NCBI GenBank assembly: GCA_026419785.1
Contig: JAODTK010003176.1
Coordinates: 162,501-226,500, forward strand
Length of the DNA stretch: 64,000 nt
DNA from: Sclerodactyla briareus
Taxonomy: Eukaryota; Echinodermata; Holothuroidea; Dendrochirotida; Sclerodactylidae
Direction: 5' to 3'
The translations under genes were made by a program, and so were the position numbers. Within the stretch, counting starts at the first letter, position 1. Every line of letters begins with the position of its first letter. Positions 1 to 11,217 of this stretch are shown here, in pieces. Below the pieces are notes generated by a model. That model searched no databases, was not told the DNA's origin, and was given only the letters and a program-made list of their open reading frames with translations.

Positions 1-1520
1 TAAATATCTTTGTATATGGATGATATCAAGTAAAGGTTATATATAGGCCTACATCGTAATGATACAAATTCGTCTAGTGGCACTGAACTAATTGTCTCTT
101 TTTCAAGTTTTAAAGTCTCGCATTTTCCACTCTATAAACTGTATCCATGAGCCAAATACAGTTTTCGCTTCGGAGATTCATTACGGCAATCCCGGCTAAA
201 TCACAGCACCACAAACGCAAAATTGCTGTAAATAATGCCATGGTGAAGCAAGAAAATGTTTCTCTGTCGAGCTTTTCCCGATTAAAAGACAGCTTTGGCT
301 ATACATGAAATCAGCTCGTATCAATAGAGCAACAAACTTGCATATAGTTGTTATATACTTGATATAATTTGTCATGTCGCGGAATGCCGCAAAGTTAAAG
401 GAACATTCATGGCGTGTAGAGACGTCATTCGATCGTGAGAACATCGTGGCAATTTTTATTAACGTGCAGAGAAAATTCATGATTGTTTCATGTATCAAAC
501 TGATCACAGGAGCAGTTGGATTGCAGTCAAAATAAATGGTTACTCTACGGCAATGTTTCTAGCCAAGAAGAACGGTCGACCACAGGTTGACTATATAAAC
601 GAGGTAATAATGTAAGGAATGAACACAAAAGCTATATACATAAGTACAAACCCCATTCCAACACGCTGCTCCCATACGCTGTTAGATTTCAATTTAGTCC
701 ATCATGCAATGGTATATGACGTAACAGCTGAACAGCATCGAAATGTATTCTATTGGTTAGGTGTTAATTCACTCAACACTATAGACGCATGTTGGGCTGT
801 CCATGGCTTCATGGAGGACTTCTCAACACTTTAGAGACGGTTTTATGATATCGAAGAATCCCCTTATGAATAATGACTAAACTTCCATGTTGACGTTGCG
901 ACAAATACGAAGGCTTAATGAGGCCGGTCTCTATCATCATGTTAAAACACGTACAATGTACCCACGACAGATGCCATATAGATTAGTAATTTCCCTTGAA
1001 ACTGACAAATTAGTTAGCGAACTTGCTTATGTAACTGGTTACACAAGATCATTCAACGGTCATCTGTGAAATTCACCACTCCCGAATCAAAGAGATATCA
1101 ATATTGCCTTAACTTGATGTTTTGAAAGCTGATATTCAAAGATTCTCAATATTTCAAACCTGCCTGCAGCAAAGACGTTAACGTGTTAGCGGCCTAATTG
1201 ACCTTTCTTGCGAGGTACGTTAAATTACAAGCCCCCAGGGAGAGCAAAAGGGTCAAAGCAAGAGTTCCTTGGTTTCGATGAGATGATTGAAGCAAAGTGC
1301 ACTAAACATCGCTGGAACGGAATATGCTGAAGGCGTCTTGGAATGGAATAAACAAATATAACATGAAACGCAGTGTTTAAAACGAAACGTAAATGGTTGA
1401 GGAATACCGGCAAATGCATGTACAACGCTACTTTGATGCACAATGCGGGGTGAAGATCTTTTTCGCTAGTAAACAGGCTCTGTGTGGAAGTACACCAGTA
1501 CTCCGAATACTCGTGCGCAA
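1..1520. other. Unannotated stretch
   Basis: I see no recognisable gene, RNA or repeat here. Open frames are short (60-106 codons) and match no family I know, and none has convincing splice sites. The word ATAGGCCTAC near position 46 is one of several TAGGCCTA-like words scattered through the window. Confidence 0.5.
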
Positions 1521-1543
1521 ATCCTGGCAGTTCAGGCCTAGGC

Positions 1544-2320
1544 ATATGATAACACAGATGACACTAAGTTGTGCCTAATCATGAAATTTTCTACTAACGC
1601 CTGAGGATATCAGCAAACTCGAAGCCTCGTGTGATATTTGATCACGGGCCAAAACCAAGAACGTGGTGGACGCACTGAGACTGAACCATAGACATATTTC
1701 CACTCAAAGTTCTGTACTGCCATGTATTATTATAATCTGGGGTCGACGATATTTTTCTACCTCTGTGAAACATCGGCGTGCTCATTGATAAACCGATGCA
1801 AATGAGTTTCCACATATGCCGGCGTGCATCGTTTCCGGACAACTAAATCCACTGATCCGGGCGATTGGTCCAACTTGGATTCGTCACGATTTCTCTACAA
1901 TAATTCACTTTGCATGGATTGCCTACTACTGTTTTGTCTTTTTGATCAAGGAAAACCTTTGCGGCGAGACTTTTCACTGGTGATGTGGGAAATATTAACC
2001 CCATTCTTCATGACCTTAGTCACTGGCTGCAAGTTCGTATAATTGATAAACGTTCTCCGTTCTTGTGAAGCAGTGAATGGCCTCACCCAGCGATTCCCAG
2101 GCTAATGTTCCTCAGGCAGTATAAACCTGCGTTCTTCTACACAGTTGATGCTAAACGTAGCCCCTCGTGTGCCCACTGCCTTTATATGGGAAAGGGCTAT
2201 CTCGGAGTTGCTAATCCGTTGCTGTGGAACAGGCTTCAACATTTACTTATTGCGAATATTCAAATCTAGGCTGACAAGGTTATTTGTTCGGATAATGGTT
2301 TAGCCGAGCTTGCTTCGTAT
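1544..2320 (+). pseudogene. Decayed LINE reverse transcriptase, C-terminal part
   Basis: This is a remnant of a CR1/L2-like non-LTR retrotransposon, readable only by changing frame several times. At 1,544-1,582 the bases read Y-D-N-T-DDTKLCL, a damaged version of the RT box YADDTKL. It is followed by EDISKLEASCDI, matching the 'KLEACI.DI' helix that follows this box in such LINEs. Near 2,000 comes ITPxxHDL-HWLQVR, matching 'ITPxLxxLHWLPV'. At 2,060-2,240 there is K-A-V-N-G-L, then QYKPA, then LRSSTQLML, then a GK(R)AISVANPLLWN stretch, which is the usual LINE C-terminus. No endonuclease or 5' half is visible. The family is seen; the exact clade is not resolved. Confidence 0.6.
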
Positions 2321-2329
2321 TGTGTAAGG

Positions 2330-2800
2330 GCAACTTTATGAGGTAAATATTTAGATGTTTAGGAACGATCAACTTCTATGTGGCGGGACTGAAACATGTA
2401 TCAGTCGTTGACACTTCTCATTATAGAGATTACAAATGAAAATACTGTACGGATGCCAGGTTCCTACCCCCTGCACATATTGTGCAGTTCTCACCACAGT
2501 GTGACGTAAATGTTTTGAATGGCCATGCTCACGTTTCTCTTTCGATATAGTAAGTGCGGTGCAGCTAGGAAAAATTGCTAGTCCGAGGGAAACTGAAAGC
2601 TAATGCACAAGGACAGACCCCAGTTGCGCGATGGACATGTCTTGAAATAGGAACTTGGACGAGCAGTACAAAACGCCCCTTTCAAGAGAGTCGATAATCA
2701 CAGCACCCTTCTGATCTCCGAATTTAAAGTCTTTAATCAGCAGGAATGACATGCCATAAAGCATACGTGGGTCTGTGTGGGACGTAGTATTGCGACATCT
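2330..2800. other. No gene seen
   Basis: The stretch downstream of the LINE remnant contains no frame I recognise. It may be the LINE 3' untranslated tail followed by unrelated DNA. Confidence 0.4.
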
Positions 2801-2814
2801 AGGATGTCGGTAAT

Positions 2815-2950
2815 GTACAGCAGAGAATGGAGAAGGTGGTATCAGTGACCCTCTACAACCAAATAGTCTGGTTCGAATTCCAGCTGGTCACCGGACGATT
2901 TCCCTGGGTGACTGCACTTGCACGTTGCGATGGCGAGGTCTTGTCTTCAC
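2815..2950 (+). mobile_element. Possible tRNA-derived SINE
   Basis: A B-box-like sequence, TGGTTCGAATTCCAG, lies at about 2,870-2,885. It sits about 40 bases after a weak A-box-like GGTGGTATCAGTGACC. The following bases (GGTCACCGG, TTTCCCTGGGTGACTGCACTTGCA) resemble the body that follows tRNA heads in many animal SINEs. No target-site duplication or tail could be fixed. It could also be a chance B-box match. Confidence 0.4.
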
Positions 2951-5300
2951 TTCATGGCGTTCCGCTGTGATGCAGTGGATTTTCTGGGGTTAGGGAAGTT
3001 GTACGAGATATTGCCAAGAAGTCTCGTATGTCGGTCATGAGCAGTCACGTTGAACTCAAACTTTCCGTAATCCAGGTTGTTGCGAAGGGAAAAAGTGGTC
3101 GGGTACGGAGTCACTGATAGTACTTTTGGCTGGGGCTTAGGAAGGCGTGGTTCCCGGGAGCAGGTTGGGATTGGTGTACAATCCTGCCTCGGTATCATCT
3201 GAGCACTTTGAGAGCGAGAAGGCGAGTTATCGCCATTGCTCATCCAAGATCAATGCAGCCAGGGTTCCTAGATGCAGCTTAAGTTGGCTTTTTTTTCCTG
3301 ACCCCGAGGAAATCGAAACAACTCAAGCCAATGCATGGTTCTCGATATAAGAAATTGGTAAAAGACCAGTTGGGGGCGTCCACCTTACGAGAGCCGGTTC
3401 CTTCCGGCTAATCAGTCGACCACTCACACTCGGTGGTCTTTTTGTGCCATGTCTGAACTACATTCTGACCGTTCACCGTACTGTAAGCTCAATTTCAAAT
3501 GCCCCTACAATATTCCGTGTGAGTTTCTGCATGTTACGAAGGTTAACAGACAACCGGCAACATTCAGATCAGGGTGGCTATGAAATGTCTTTCCAGTCTC
3601 CTTCTCGCTCAGACATGTCAGAGCAGTTGTTGACCAGCAAGACAGTGACGCTCCTGGAATTCCATCCCGGGACTTGAAAGTGAAAGAATTCGTTTTTCTG
3701 ATGGTGTCGGGTTAGCTCTTTGATCATGGTCATGAATGTCCGCTGCTTGAGGTTTTCTGCAGTGTTCCAACTTGGGCATTGTCACTAGTGGATATCCAAG
3801 CTTGGAGATTTGTCTCCCGAGACGCGAATTATGGCACTTGATTCGGCTGGGGGGTTTACTAACTGTTAATAGTGTACTAACTACTAACTGTTGCAGCACA
3901 GTGGACCAGCACGATTGAACTGCTTGCCTGTGAATATTTGACCATTACTCCCGCGTGAACCTTTGACCCCAGGTAAAACACATTGCTATAAGAAATAACA
4001 ATGACTTCTCAAAGAGTCGATATAAAGGGAATAGTATATTGTAATTATATCCCCGCAACACTATGAGTGTGATGATGATGTTGCAATTGTTCAATGGGAT
4101 TTAGACTGAATCTCCAAAATGGTCTTTCGATTAACATTTTTTTTAACGCCGATAAATGCATGTAGGCTTTCATAACGCCAACGCGTCCTTCAGTTGAATG
4201 TCAAGAAATCAATGTAGTGAACTCCAGGAAGAAGATTGTGTGCGTATTTCGATATATCTGGGGAAAAAACCCCAAGCAGTGGGGAAGCTGTAGGAAAGGA
4301 AAGGTAATTGCATTTTAGGAGTTTGTCGTGAGTAGAAGTAATTCAGTTTATGACGAGAGACGTTGCCAGCCTGTTCAGGAAGTTGGTAATACTTCACCGG
4401 GAGTTTTCCGTGCATGTGTGGCATCCTTATTTTGCGAAAGATAAGCTGCTAATTGAGAACGATCAAAGGAAAAGACTACGAAATTAGTTCACTGTCTGCG
4501 AAATTTGCCGTAGTGGAGAACGATTAAAGGGCCTTGATCTGACTTCGATGGAGCTGAGGGCAAATTCGGGGTGTGATTAGATTCAGGTTTTCAAAATTGC
4601 CATGGCTTCGATGACCTTTATTCGACCACTCCTTGAAATTTTCTAATGGTACTACTAATAATGTCTCAAGCTCGGGGTAAACGTGCAGTTAACATTCGGC
4701 CTCGTGCAAATGTGGCTTTATATTATAGGTTGAATGCCGTCAAGAACAGTCTTTCTCGGATTTTCATGAAGTATCGGAGGTTTCTTTTAATTCTTCTTGG
4801 GTTGTTGTGGTTTCAGGGTCGGTCTTGAGTCCTTCCCTGATCATCTCCTGCTAAATAGCTTGAAAAAGTATCCACCTAACAACCTCATTTTAGAGCTCCA
4901 CAACAGAGATATTCGAAATCTACTTAAGCTATTTCGTGTCAAATGAGCCATGTCGGAAATTCACCACCCCCAGGGCATTCAAACTCTTCAATTAACTCAA
5001 TTTTTTTGCCCAGCCTCCTAATACTCTATAACCATTTATTCGATAACTCTAGTCCCGATAGCGTAGGTTCATAGTTGTCATAGTTACCCTTGTTTTTGTT
5101 AATCCCTGATAGATTCTAGCGAGATATTTGCCCAGTCTTCCGTAATTTCACTCAAATAAGTTGCCCCGGCAGATCAGGCTAGGCGTTGTGAAAAAAGAAG
5201 AGGGCGCTAACCGCAAACTAGAAACGTGATTACGAAAACTCCCCACACCCATACACGTCCATGTGTCCTTGGACAGTAGTGTAGTCATGTTTGTCTTTTT
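2951..5300. other. Unannotated stretch
   Basis: Short open frames on both strands overlap each other and show no recognisable domain. A small inverted motif, GAGAGCCGGTTCCTTCCGGCTAATC, lies near 3,389. I see nothing else that I can support. Confidence 0.4.
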
Positions 5301-5420
5301 TTTCGTTTTTTTTTGGGGGGGGGGGCACGGGCGCCAGTTGTCCATGGTCCTCCAATCGGGAGACAATTCTTTCCTCCAACCCTAAATTCAGAAACACAAA
5401 AATGTGTATCGAGCCCGGAC

Positions 5421-5560
5421 ACATCTGAGACCGAGACCGAGACTGAGACCGAGACCAAAGGATGTCGAGACCGAGACCGAGACCAGGAGCACAACATCGA
5501 GACCGAGACCGAGACCAGCAAGGTCCGCGACCGGGTCGCAGGACCGAGACCGAATGTATA
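5421..5560. repeat. GAGACC hexamer island, copy 1
   Basis: Runs of GAGACC, sometimes CGAGACCGAGACC, are broken by short unique spacers such as AAAGGATGT and AGGAGCACAACAT. A poly-G tract lies just upstream at about 5,316-5,326. The same hexamer and similar spacers occur at 7,490-7,640. The open frame through it encodes only a Thr-Glu repeat and is not a gene. Confidence 0.8.
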
Positions 5561-5599
5561 TCTAGTGATCGGGGACAACAATCCGAAGTCCGAACTGTA

Positions 5600-7480
5600 T
5601 TGTAGGCCTATTTACACCCACATGCTCTATTTTTTTGACATGATAGACAACCTCTGCTCATTGATACATTTGCTTTTTCTACGATCTGTGAAACAAGTCA
5701 ACACTCTTCTTCCCGATCTTTCTCCACAATCGACGAGGAATAGGTGTAACCACAGAGCATAAATCAAGGGTGGTGCCATGTGAGCATGCACGGCCCCGCC
5801 CATTCCCGTCAGCCCCCACCCCCACCCCTCCCCCAGTTCGCCGAATTTATCGATGAAGCCTGAACCAAAACACACCCCTCATCACATTTGTGAAATCAAA
5901 ATGTTAAATAAATCAGATTGTGAAGACCCCGCCGGATCAGATGACCCTCCATGTCATTCGACACTAGTGAATATGGCACCGATACACAGTGACAATTGCC
6001 ACGTGACGGCCATGGATGAGTCCCCCGCCCCCCCCCCCTCCCCCCTCCTAACCCCACCTCTTGGTCGACCTCTTCTCTTGGCCTGGGAGCATTCTTTCTG
6101 CATCCTTCATGCAAGCATTCAGAAACTATGGCTTCATAACTCAGGAATTATCGATCATCTCTCTCAGTCTATGTATTCCAATTAGCTTCTTAGGTCGTAC
6201 CCCCCACCCCCCCCCACCCAGGACACCCGCTTTCCTTATGTGGCCAGGTGGGGTACAATTGTGTCTCCATCCATAGCTTCATCCCTAGATCCCAAAACAT
6301 ACCACTAACTTGGACCTTCAAATGCATTACCATTAGCTTTTGTCCTATGATTGTAATTTGGATGACTAATTTCATATACCATGTACTGTAACATTAGGCC
6401 TCACTGTATGTCAAAATGATAATTCAGTGTTTAGGCCAGGGTTCTACTTGTGGACCTTTCACAAATACCAGTACAGCTTAAGTTGGTCATTTCTCAACTA
6501 AGCAACAAGTTAGCAAATTACGCCCTGGACAAAAATGCACCACTGGGGATAGGCCTAGTAGAAACTAATACTGGTAGGCCTACTTAATTGCTATAAAGTT
6601 CTTGAAAATACTAATTGATGGTTGAAAGGCATAACTACTTCATGACAAAGTAGCCAATAAAGCATTCAAGGTTCATGTAAATAGGTGTACTGAGAACAAT
6701 TCCTCATTCAGGGACTGTGCATGCAGCCAATGTCAGATTAAACTTTCGCGGTCCACTGGTACCAATGTCATGAAGGTCTAACCCATCTGGGAAATCGAAA
6801 CAAATTCATGTCCACAGGTCCGAACATTGATGCTGGATAGTCGTTTAGGCTACATGCAGTTATAGCATATTTTAATTAACCAATTACGCATCCCTTCGCT
6901 CACTAAATCGATCTCTGCAATCACTAATTTTCACTCTCCTTCACTTCTATCACAGTATCAGATTTTGTTATTGGGGGAGGTTAGCATACGTAACGGCCCG
7001 GGTTAGTTTTTTCTTTTTTTTCTATCATGGTTAGGGTTCAATATATAGGGTGGATAAAATTTGGTGGAATAGGCCTAACAATACGGGTTTGGAATCGTGA
7101 AAGCCACAGGATACTATTCAGGTTTGAACCAGACGATAACAATTATTCGGAGCAATTTGATTGGCTAATGCCCAATTATCCACTGTCAAAATTACAGCAT
7201 TCTTAAAGTGAAGTAACACGACTGAACCCATGGAGCTACTATATGAACCAGTTACCAGGCTTCTGACTCCCTTGCCTACTGTACTTTGGCTACTGTGAGT
7301 GAGTGTACTGCCGACTAGTTTTGAAGCTGGCAACAATCTGGTCCCTGGGCAGTTTCCCACATTGACCAAGTAACTAAAGGCCCACTCCACTTGTAAGTTC
7401 ATAGCAAAGCTCAACACATTAATTGCAGGATGATTTTTCGATGAACTAGAAATTATTCTGAAGAAAAAAGACGACACTAA
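5600..7480. other. Unannotated stretch
   Basis: Several C-rich runs occur (around 5,812-5,835, 6,026-6,050 and 6,200-6,215), along with TAGGCCTA-type words around 6,550-6,590. Open frames are short and unsupported. No gene, RNA or transposon is recognised. Confidence 0.4.
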
Positions 7481-7489
7481 TAGGTTTGC

Positions 7490-7645
7490 TGGTCCCGAAG
7501 CGAGATCGGAAGAATTTCCGAGACCAGAAGGGTTCGAGACTGAGACCGAGACCGAGACCCAAGGGGTTGTCGAAACCCTGATCGAGACCGAGACCAGCAA
7601 AAAACTAGTCTCGAGACCGAGAACGGTATCGAGACATTACAACAC
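7490..7645. repeat. GAGACC hexamer island, copy 2
   Basis: This is a second island of GAGACC hexamers. It shares more than the hexamer with copy 1: both contain a run of GAGACCGAGACC, then a GG(G)TTGTCGA or GGATGTCGA spacer, then further hexamers ending GAGACCAGCAA. This suggests two copies of one dispersed unit rather than two independent expansions. Confidence 0.75.
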
Positions 7646-7889
7646 TGCTAAAGTCACTAAACAATTTGAGATCTCCCTCAGGCATCCTCGGATTTGCGAC
7701 ACTGGTATTCATTCTATTGAATCAAGAACTAGTTGACGCTTGAGGAACACAGGAGGTATAAACGTTCTCTAGGCGGTCCGAGAAAACGGACATCCGCGTC
7801 CCTATCGGACATTGTTTGCCTCGGAGAGGGTAGAACTGCGAAATAATGTGAATCTTGTAACACAATCCGCTTGGAAGGTAGGGTATATT

Positions 7890-7910
7890 GGGGGGGGGGG
7901 GGGGGGGGGG
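7890..7910. repeat. Poly-G tract (21 bases)
   Basis: An uninterrupted run of 21 G on the plus strand. Similar G or C runs occur at about 5,316, 17,890, 21,870, 33,174, 43,171, 44,791, 48,358 and 53,707. Confidence 0.9.
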
Positions 7911-8483
7911 TAGCGCACTTTCTGCCACAGTGTCAGTAGATTAGTATCAGCGCCTCTACGTTCGGCTACTTCACGCTGATTGAAAGACTGTGAGTTTTCC
8001 TTAATGCACCGATTCACGAATAGTCAAATATTGACCAATCACTGACCGAGTCTAGTGAGCGATGAGTTAATATGAAATTTGATCAGTTATCAGCCAATAG
8101 CATCCCTACGGGGCTTTAGCTCTTTTTTGTCAGTTCAATGAAGCTACCCCTACCTTCAGGCATGCAGACTACCCACGAGTTGGGCCAGAATGACTGCAAA
8201 CCCCAGTAGACGGGTCAGGGCAATAGGATCAATAGGATATTTTTCCAAAGGGATGGACCCGCAACTAACGTCCTCCGAATATACAGCTCTGCCCCTCCAC
8301 TCCCACATCCTCGATACAGATTTTGTTCGGTACCGGTTCATCATATGCTTCACGGTGTCCATGTACTGATCATTCACGAATGAACAATGTAATCCCCACA
8401 TGCCCATACTTGCATGCAATATCATATCCGACGAACATCGATGGCGGTAGATTCAGTCATGGGAGTGTTCTGAGGAAGTTGTT

Positions 8484-8765
8484 CCCAGCAAACAGCAAAA
8501 CCTTATCATCAATATTAGAAAGAGAGTTTCTAAAAAGTTTATAACGTTAAATGTGGTGTCATTAAAACAGTTTCATGACGTTTTCAATAAAAAGTTAACA
8601 TGTTTTCCAGTTTCATTATGCTATATCGGTGTTGGGTTAAAGAGAATAAAATATGGCATAAAAAGTTTTGTGACGGTGTAAACATTACACACAAAATAAT
8701 GGTAATAAAACATTAGAACGAAACATTTGTTATAACGTGTTTTCAATGTTTTTGTGTTCGCTGGG
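8484..8765. mobile_element. MITE-like element with CCCAGC ends
   Basis: The 282-bp unit begins CCCAGCAAACAGCAAAAC and ends with the imperfect reverse complement, GTTTTCAATG then TTTTTGTGTTCGCTGGG. The inside is AT-rich with many AACGTT and ATAACGT words in both orientations, so the unit can fold back on itself. It is bounded by TT on both sides, a possible 2-bp duplication. It codes for nothing. Short non-coding elements with CCCAGC...AACGTT content are known from other animal genomes. I infer a non-autonomous DNA transposon and cannot assign a superfamily. Confidence 0.65.
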
Positions 8766-9596
8766 TTGCTCTTGTTCAAATCTTTCAAAACTGAGTCACG
8801 AGCACGCGCATTGTACTCCTCTTGTCGGGTTTTTCCTCTCAGTTCTTTCCATTTAGCTATCGAGGCTTGTTGAAAGCAATTTTGCATTATAACCGTAGTT
8901 TCATCTGTGATCTTCAGAAGAATGGACGTACGCCGTATGGTAAACACGTCATTAAAAAATCATGACCTGGCGTTTTGCTATCAATTATATTTAAGGCCGT
9001 TCATATCAAATGTCTTTTTCACGGCATTCTCACACGGAAATATTTTGGATGAATGATGAAACCGCATGAACATTCAAGAATCAAGTTGTGAGATTTCAGA
9101 TATGGTTTAGGCATACATTGTAACATGTGTACGCCGGGTCGATCCTTATCATGAACGTATTCACATGAATGTGTGGGACTTTAACGATGCATTTAACGGT
9201 TGAACTAGGAGTAGAAGAGATACATAAACGTATATCGGGCAGTGTGAGCGGACACGGCGGCTTTTTCAGTTCTGGGGTCCGGGATGATTTTCCGACCCTT
9301 GATATCGAGAACCACAACTTGAAATAGAGGTGCAAATAGATGGTGTGGGCCTATAAACACATCTGTGTTTTGTACAGCATGCATGGGAAGTTCTGGCTTT
9401 TGAGGCAGTGCCATTTGTTGAAACCAAACATTGTATAGCTAGAATGCCGAGAAAGGTGTTTCGCAAAGGAAAATGGCTTCGAATGTACGTGAAAAGGCGC
9501 TCATTACGAAAGGCATGAAGCTCAAATTTGAACAGGTTTTGACAGCACCATGAATATAATATGTTAATGAATGATAACACTCCACAATTCCTTTAC

Positions 9597-9668
9597 TCTC
9601 ATCAACTTGAGTCACACACATATACACATACACACGCACCACACACGGCCACCAACGCACATACACAC
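9597..9668. repeat. CA-rich microsatellite
   Basis: Imperfect CA dinucleotides mixed with TA and CG (ACACACATATACACATACACACG...). Confidence 0.75.
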
Positions 9669-11127
9669 TAAGGGTCGTAGGTATTATAACTAATGAAGAA
9701 CTGGATTGGTCATACGAAACCTGGATGTTCAGTGCGACTTCCTTATAGTCCTGTATGAAGAAACTTTGAGTTGATACAAGTGTACTGCGCAAGATCGGGA
9801 AGCATCCCCTGATGCAATGATAAATGATGCATGTTTATACAACCTTGGAAAAGGTGCTTGGATTAATCTGAAATCCACACATTAATATCACTTATAATTA
9901 TCAACTCTCAGTCATTTGTGAAAAAAAGATATCGGGCGTTTCACATACTTTTTAGCCCAGTTGACTTGTAAACTTCGAACGGAAATGCGACTGAGAAATC
10001 CATCTCAGCTCGATCAAAACAGGATATAGCGGACAACCTCGCTCCATGATCATCATCGAGTAACAATCACCCTCCCCTCTCCTGGGGGAAAAATTAACCT
10101 TTAAGAATATCATCCGACCCTGACATCTCTGGCGGTAACCCTCCGTCCCTCGAAGCATGGAAGTAGCCCAATCAGCCACTGTTGGAATTTCAGTCTAATG
10201 GAGTGGAATATCACTACTATGGGTAAAGATTCCCTCGTCACTATGTGCCTAGTCAGATTTAAAAGTTGGGGTGAAAGACCAACCTATATAGGGAGCTGAA
10301 CCGCCATAATCCATGCTATGGCTACTGTTTCCATTTGCCATTCACATTGACAATGAGTATGAAGAGCTGGAACACCAATACAACGAGGGGTAGGCAATTT
10401 GCAAGTTGCCTGCGTGTGATCACCCCCATCTCCAATTAAGGTACCGCCAAAGAGGCATTGTCTTATCGCGTACGGCGGGGACCTGTTATTAAACACCAAT
10501 ACAACTGCGGTACAACTGCGATTCACATTGCCTTTGAGTGTGGCGAACTGGTCATTAAACACCAACACGAGTGGTTGGCACAGTGGTTTATTACTTATTA
10601 CATGACAATTCCACATAATCAGATATCAACTAATTGCGTTAAAAGCTCTGCGGAACCAGGAAAAAATATATGGACAATTGAAGATGACGTCATCAACTAA
10701 CATTGCATGACTGATATATTTATGTTTAAAACGAATTATTTCAATTATATATTATAACACTCGGTAAAATACAGCTTGCTTTCAAGGTGAGCAGGTGGGC
10801 TCTCAATAAAGGAGAGGGGAAAAAAGGAGGCGTCAGCTTTCCATCCCGGTAGGTCGGGGACAGCGGGGTTCGATTCGCGGCCATGTCATCGCCATATAAG
10901 ACAAGTTTCATTTAAAGTTCGTGTGAAAATATTCCTAATACGAACTATCTCACTCTTGTGGAGCTTTTCGTAGTAAGAACCCTCCTACGTTCACTTAATA
11001 AAGTAATAGTTATTCATACACAGTGTCACATTACCGTAGGACATAGATAGATAAATGTTAAAGATGAATAGGTTTTCAATTTCACAGATATCAGTTTCGT
11101 TATAATTACAGTCAAATCAAAACTTAC

Positions 11128-11217
11128 CTCCTGACCATGACGTGGAATTATAGTAATCAAAAGTGCCCTCGTTCCCTCTTCTCCATATACCCACGTTTTC
11201 TTCAGAGATGAGATCAG
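11128..11217 (-). CDS. Possible 90-nt internal exon, unknown product
   Basis: On the minus strand a 90-nt stretch lies between a possible acceptor (TTAACAG, weak pyrimidine tract) and a strong donor (CAGGAG followed by GTAAGTTTT). The frame starting at its third base is open and reads LISEENVGIWRRGNEGT then FDYYNSTSWSG, which looks more like a folded domain than random translation. No family is recognised. No neighbouring exon was found, so this is only a candidate. Confidence 0.25.

Noticed and set aside
1225..1545. 106-codon minus-strand frame
   Set aside because: It is antisense to and just upstream of a LINE remnant, with no domain of its own.
5313..5762. 149-codon frame with Thr-Glu repeats
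   Set aside because: It is the translation of the GAGACC hexamer island; no other domain is present.
7118..7600. 160-codon minus-strand frame
   Set aside because: One end is the GAGACC island and the rest has no recognisable domain or splice support.
10855..10885. B-box-like GGGGTTCGATTCGCGG
   Set aside because: No A box at the right distance and no tRNA fold, so neither a tRNA nor a SINE is supported.
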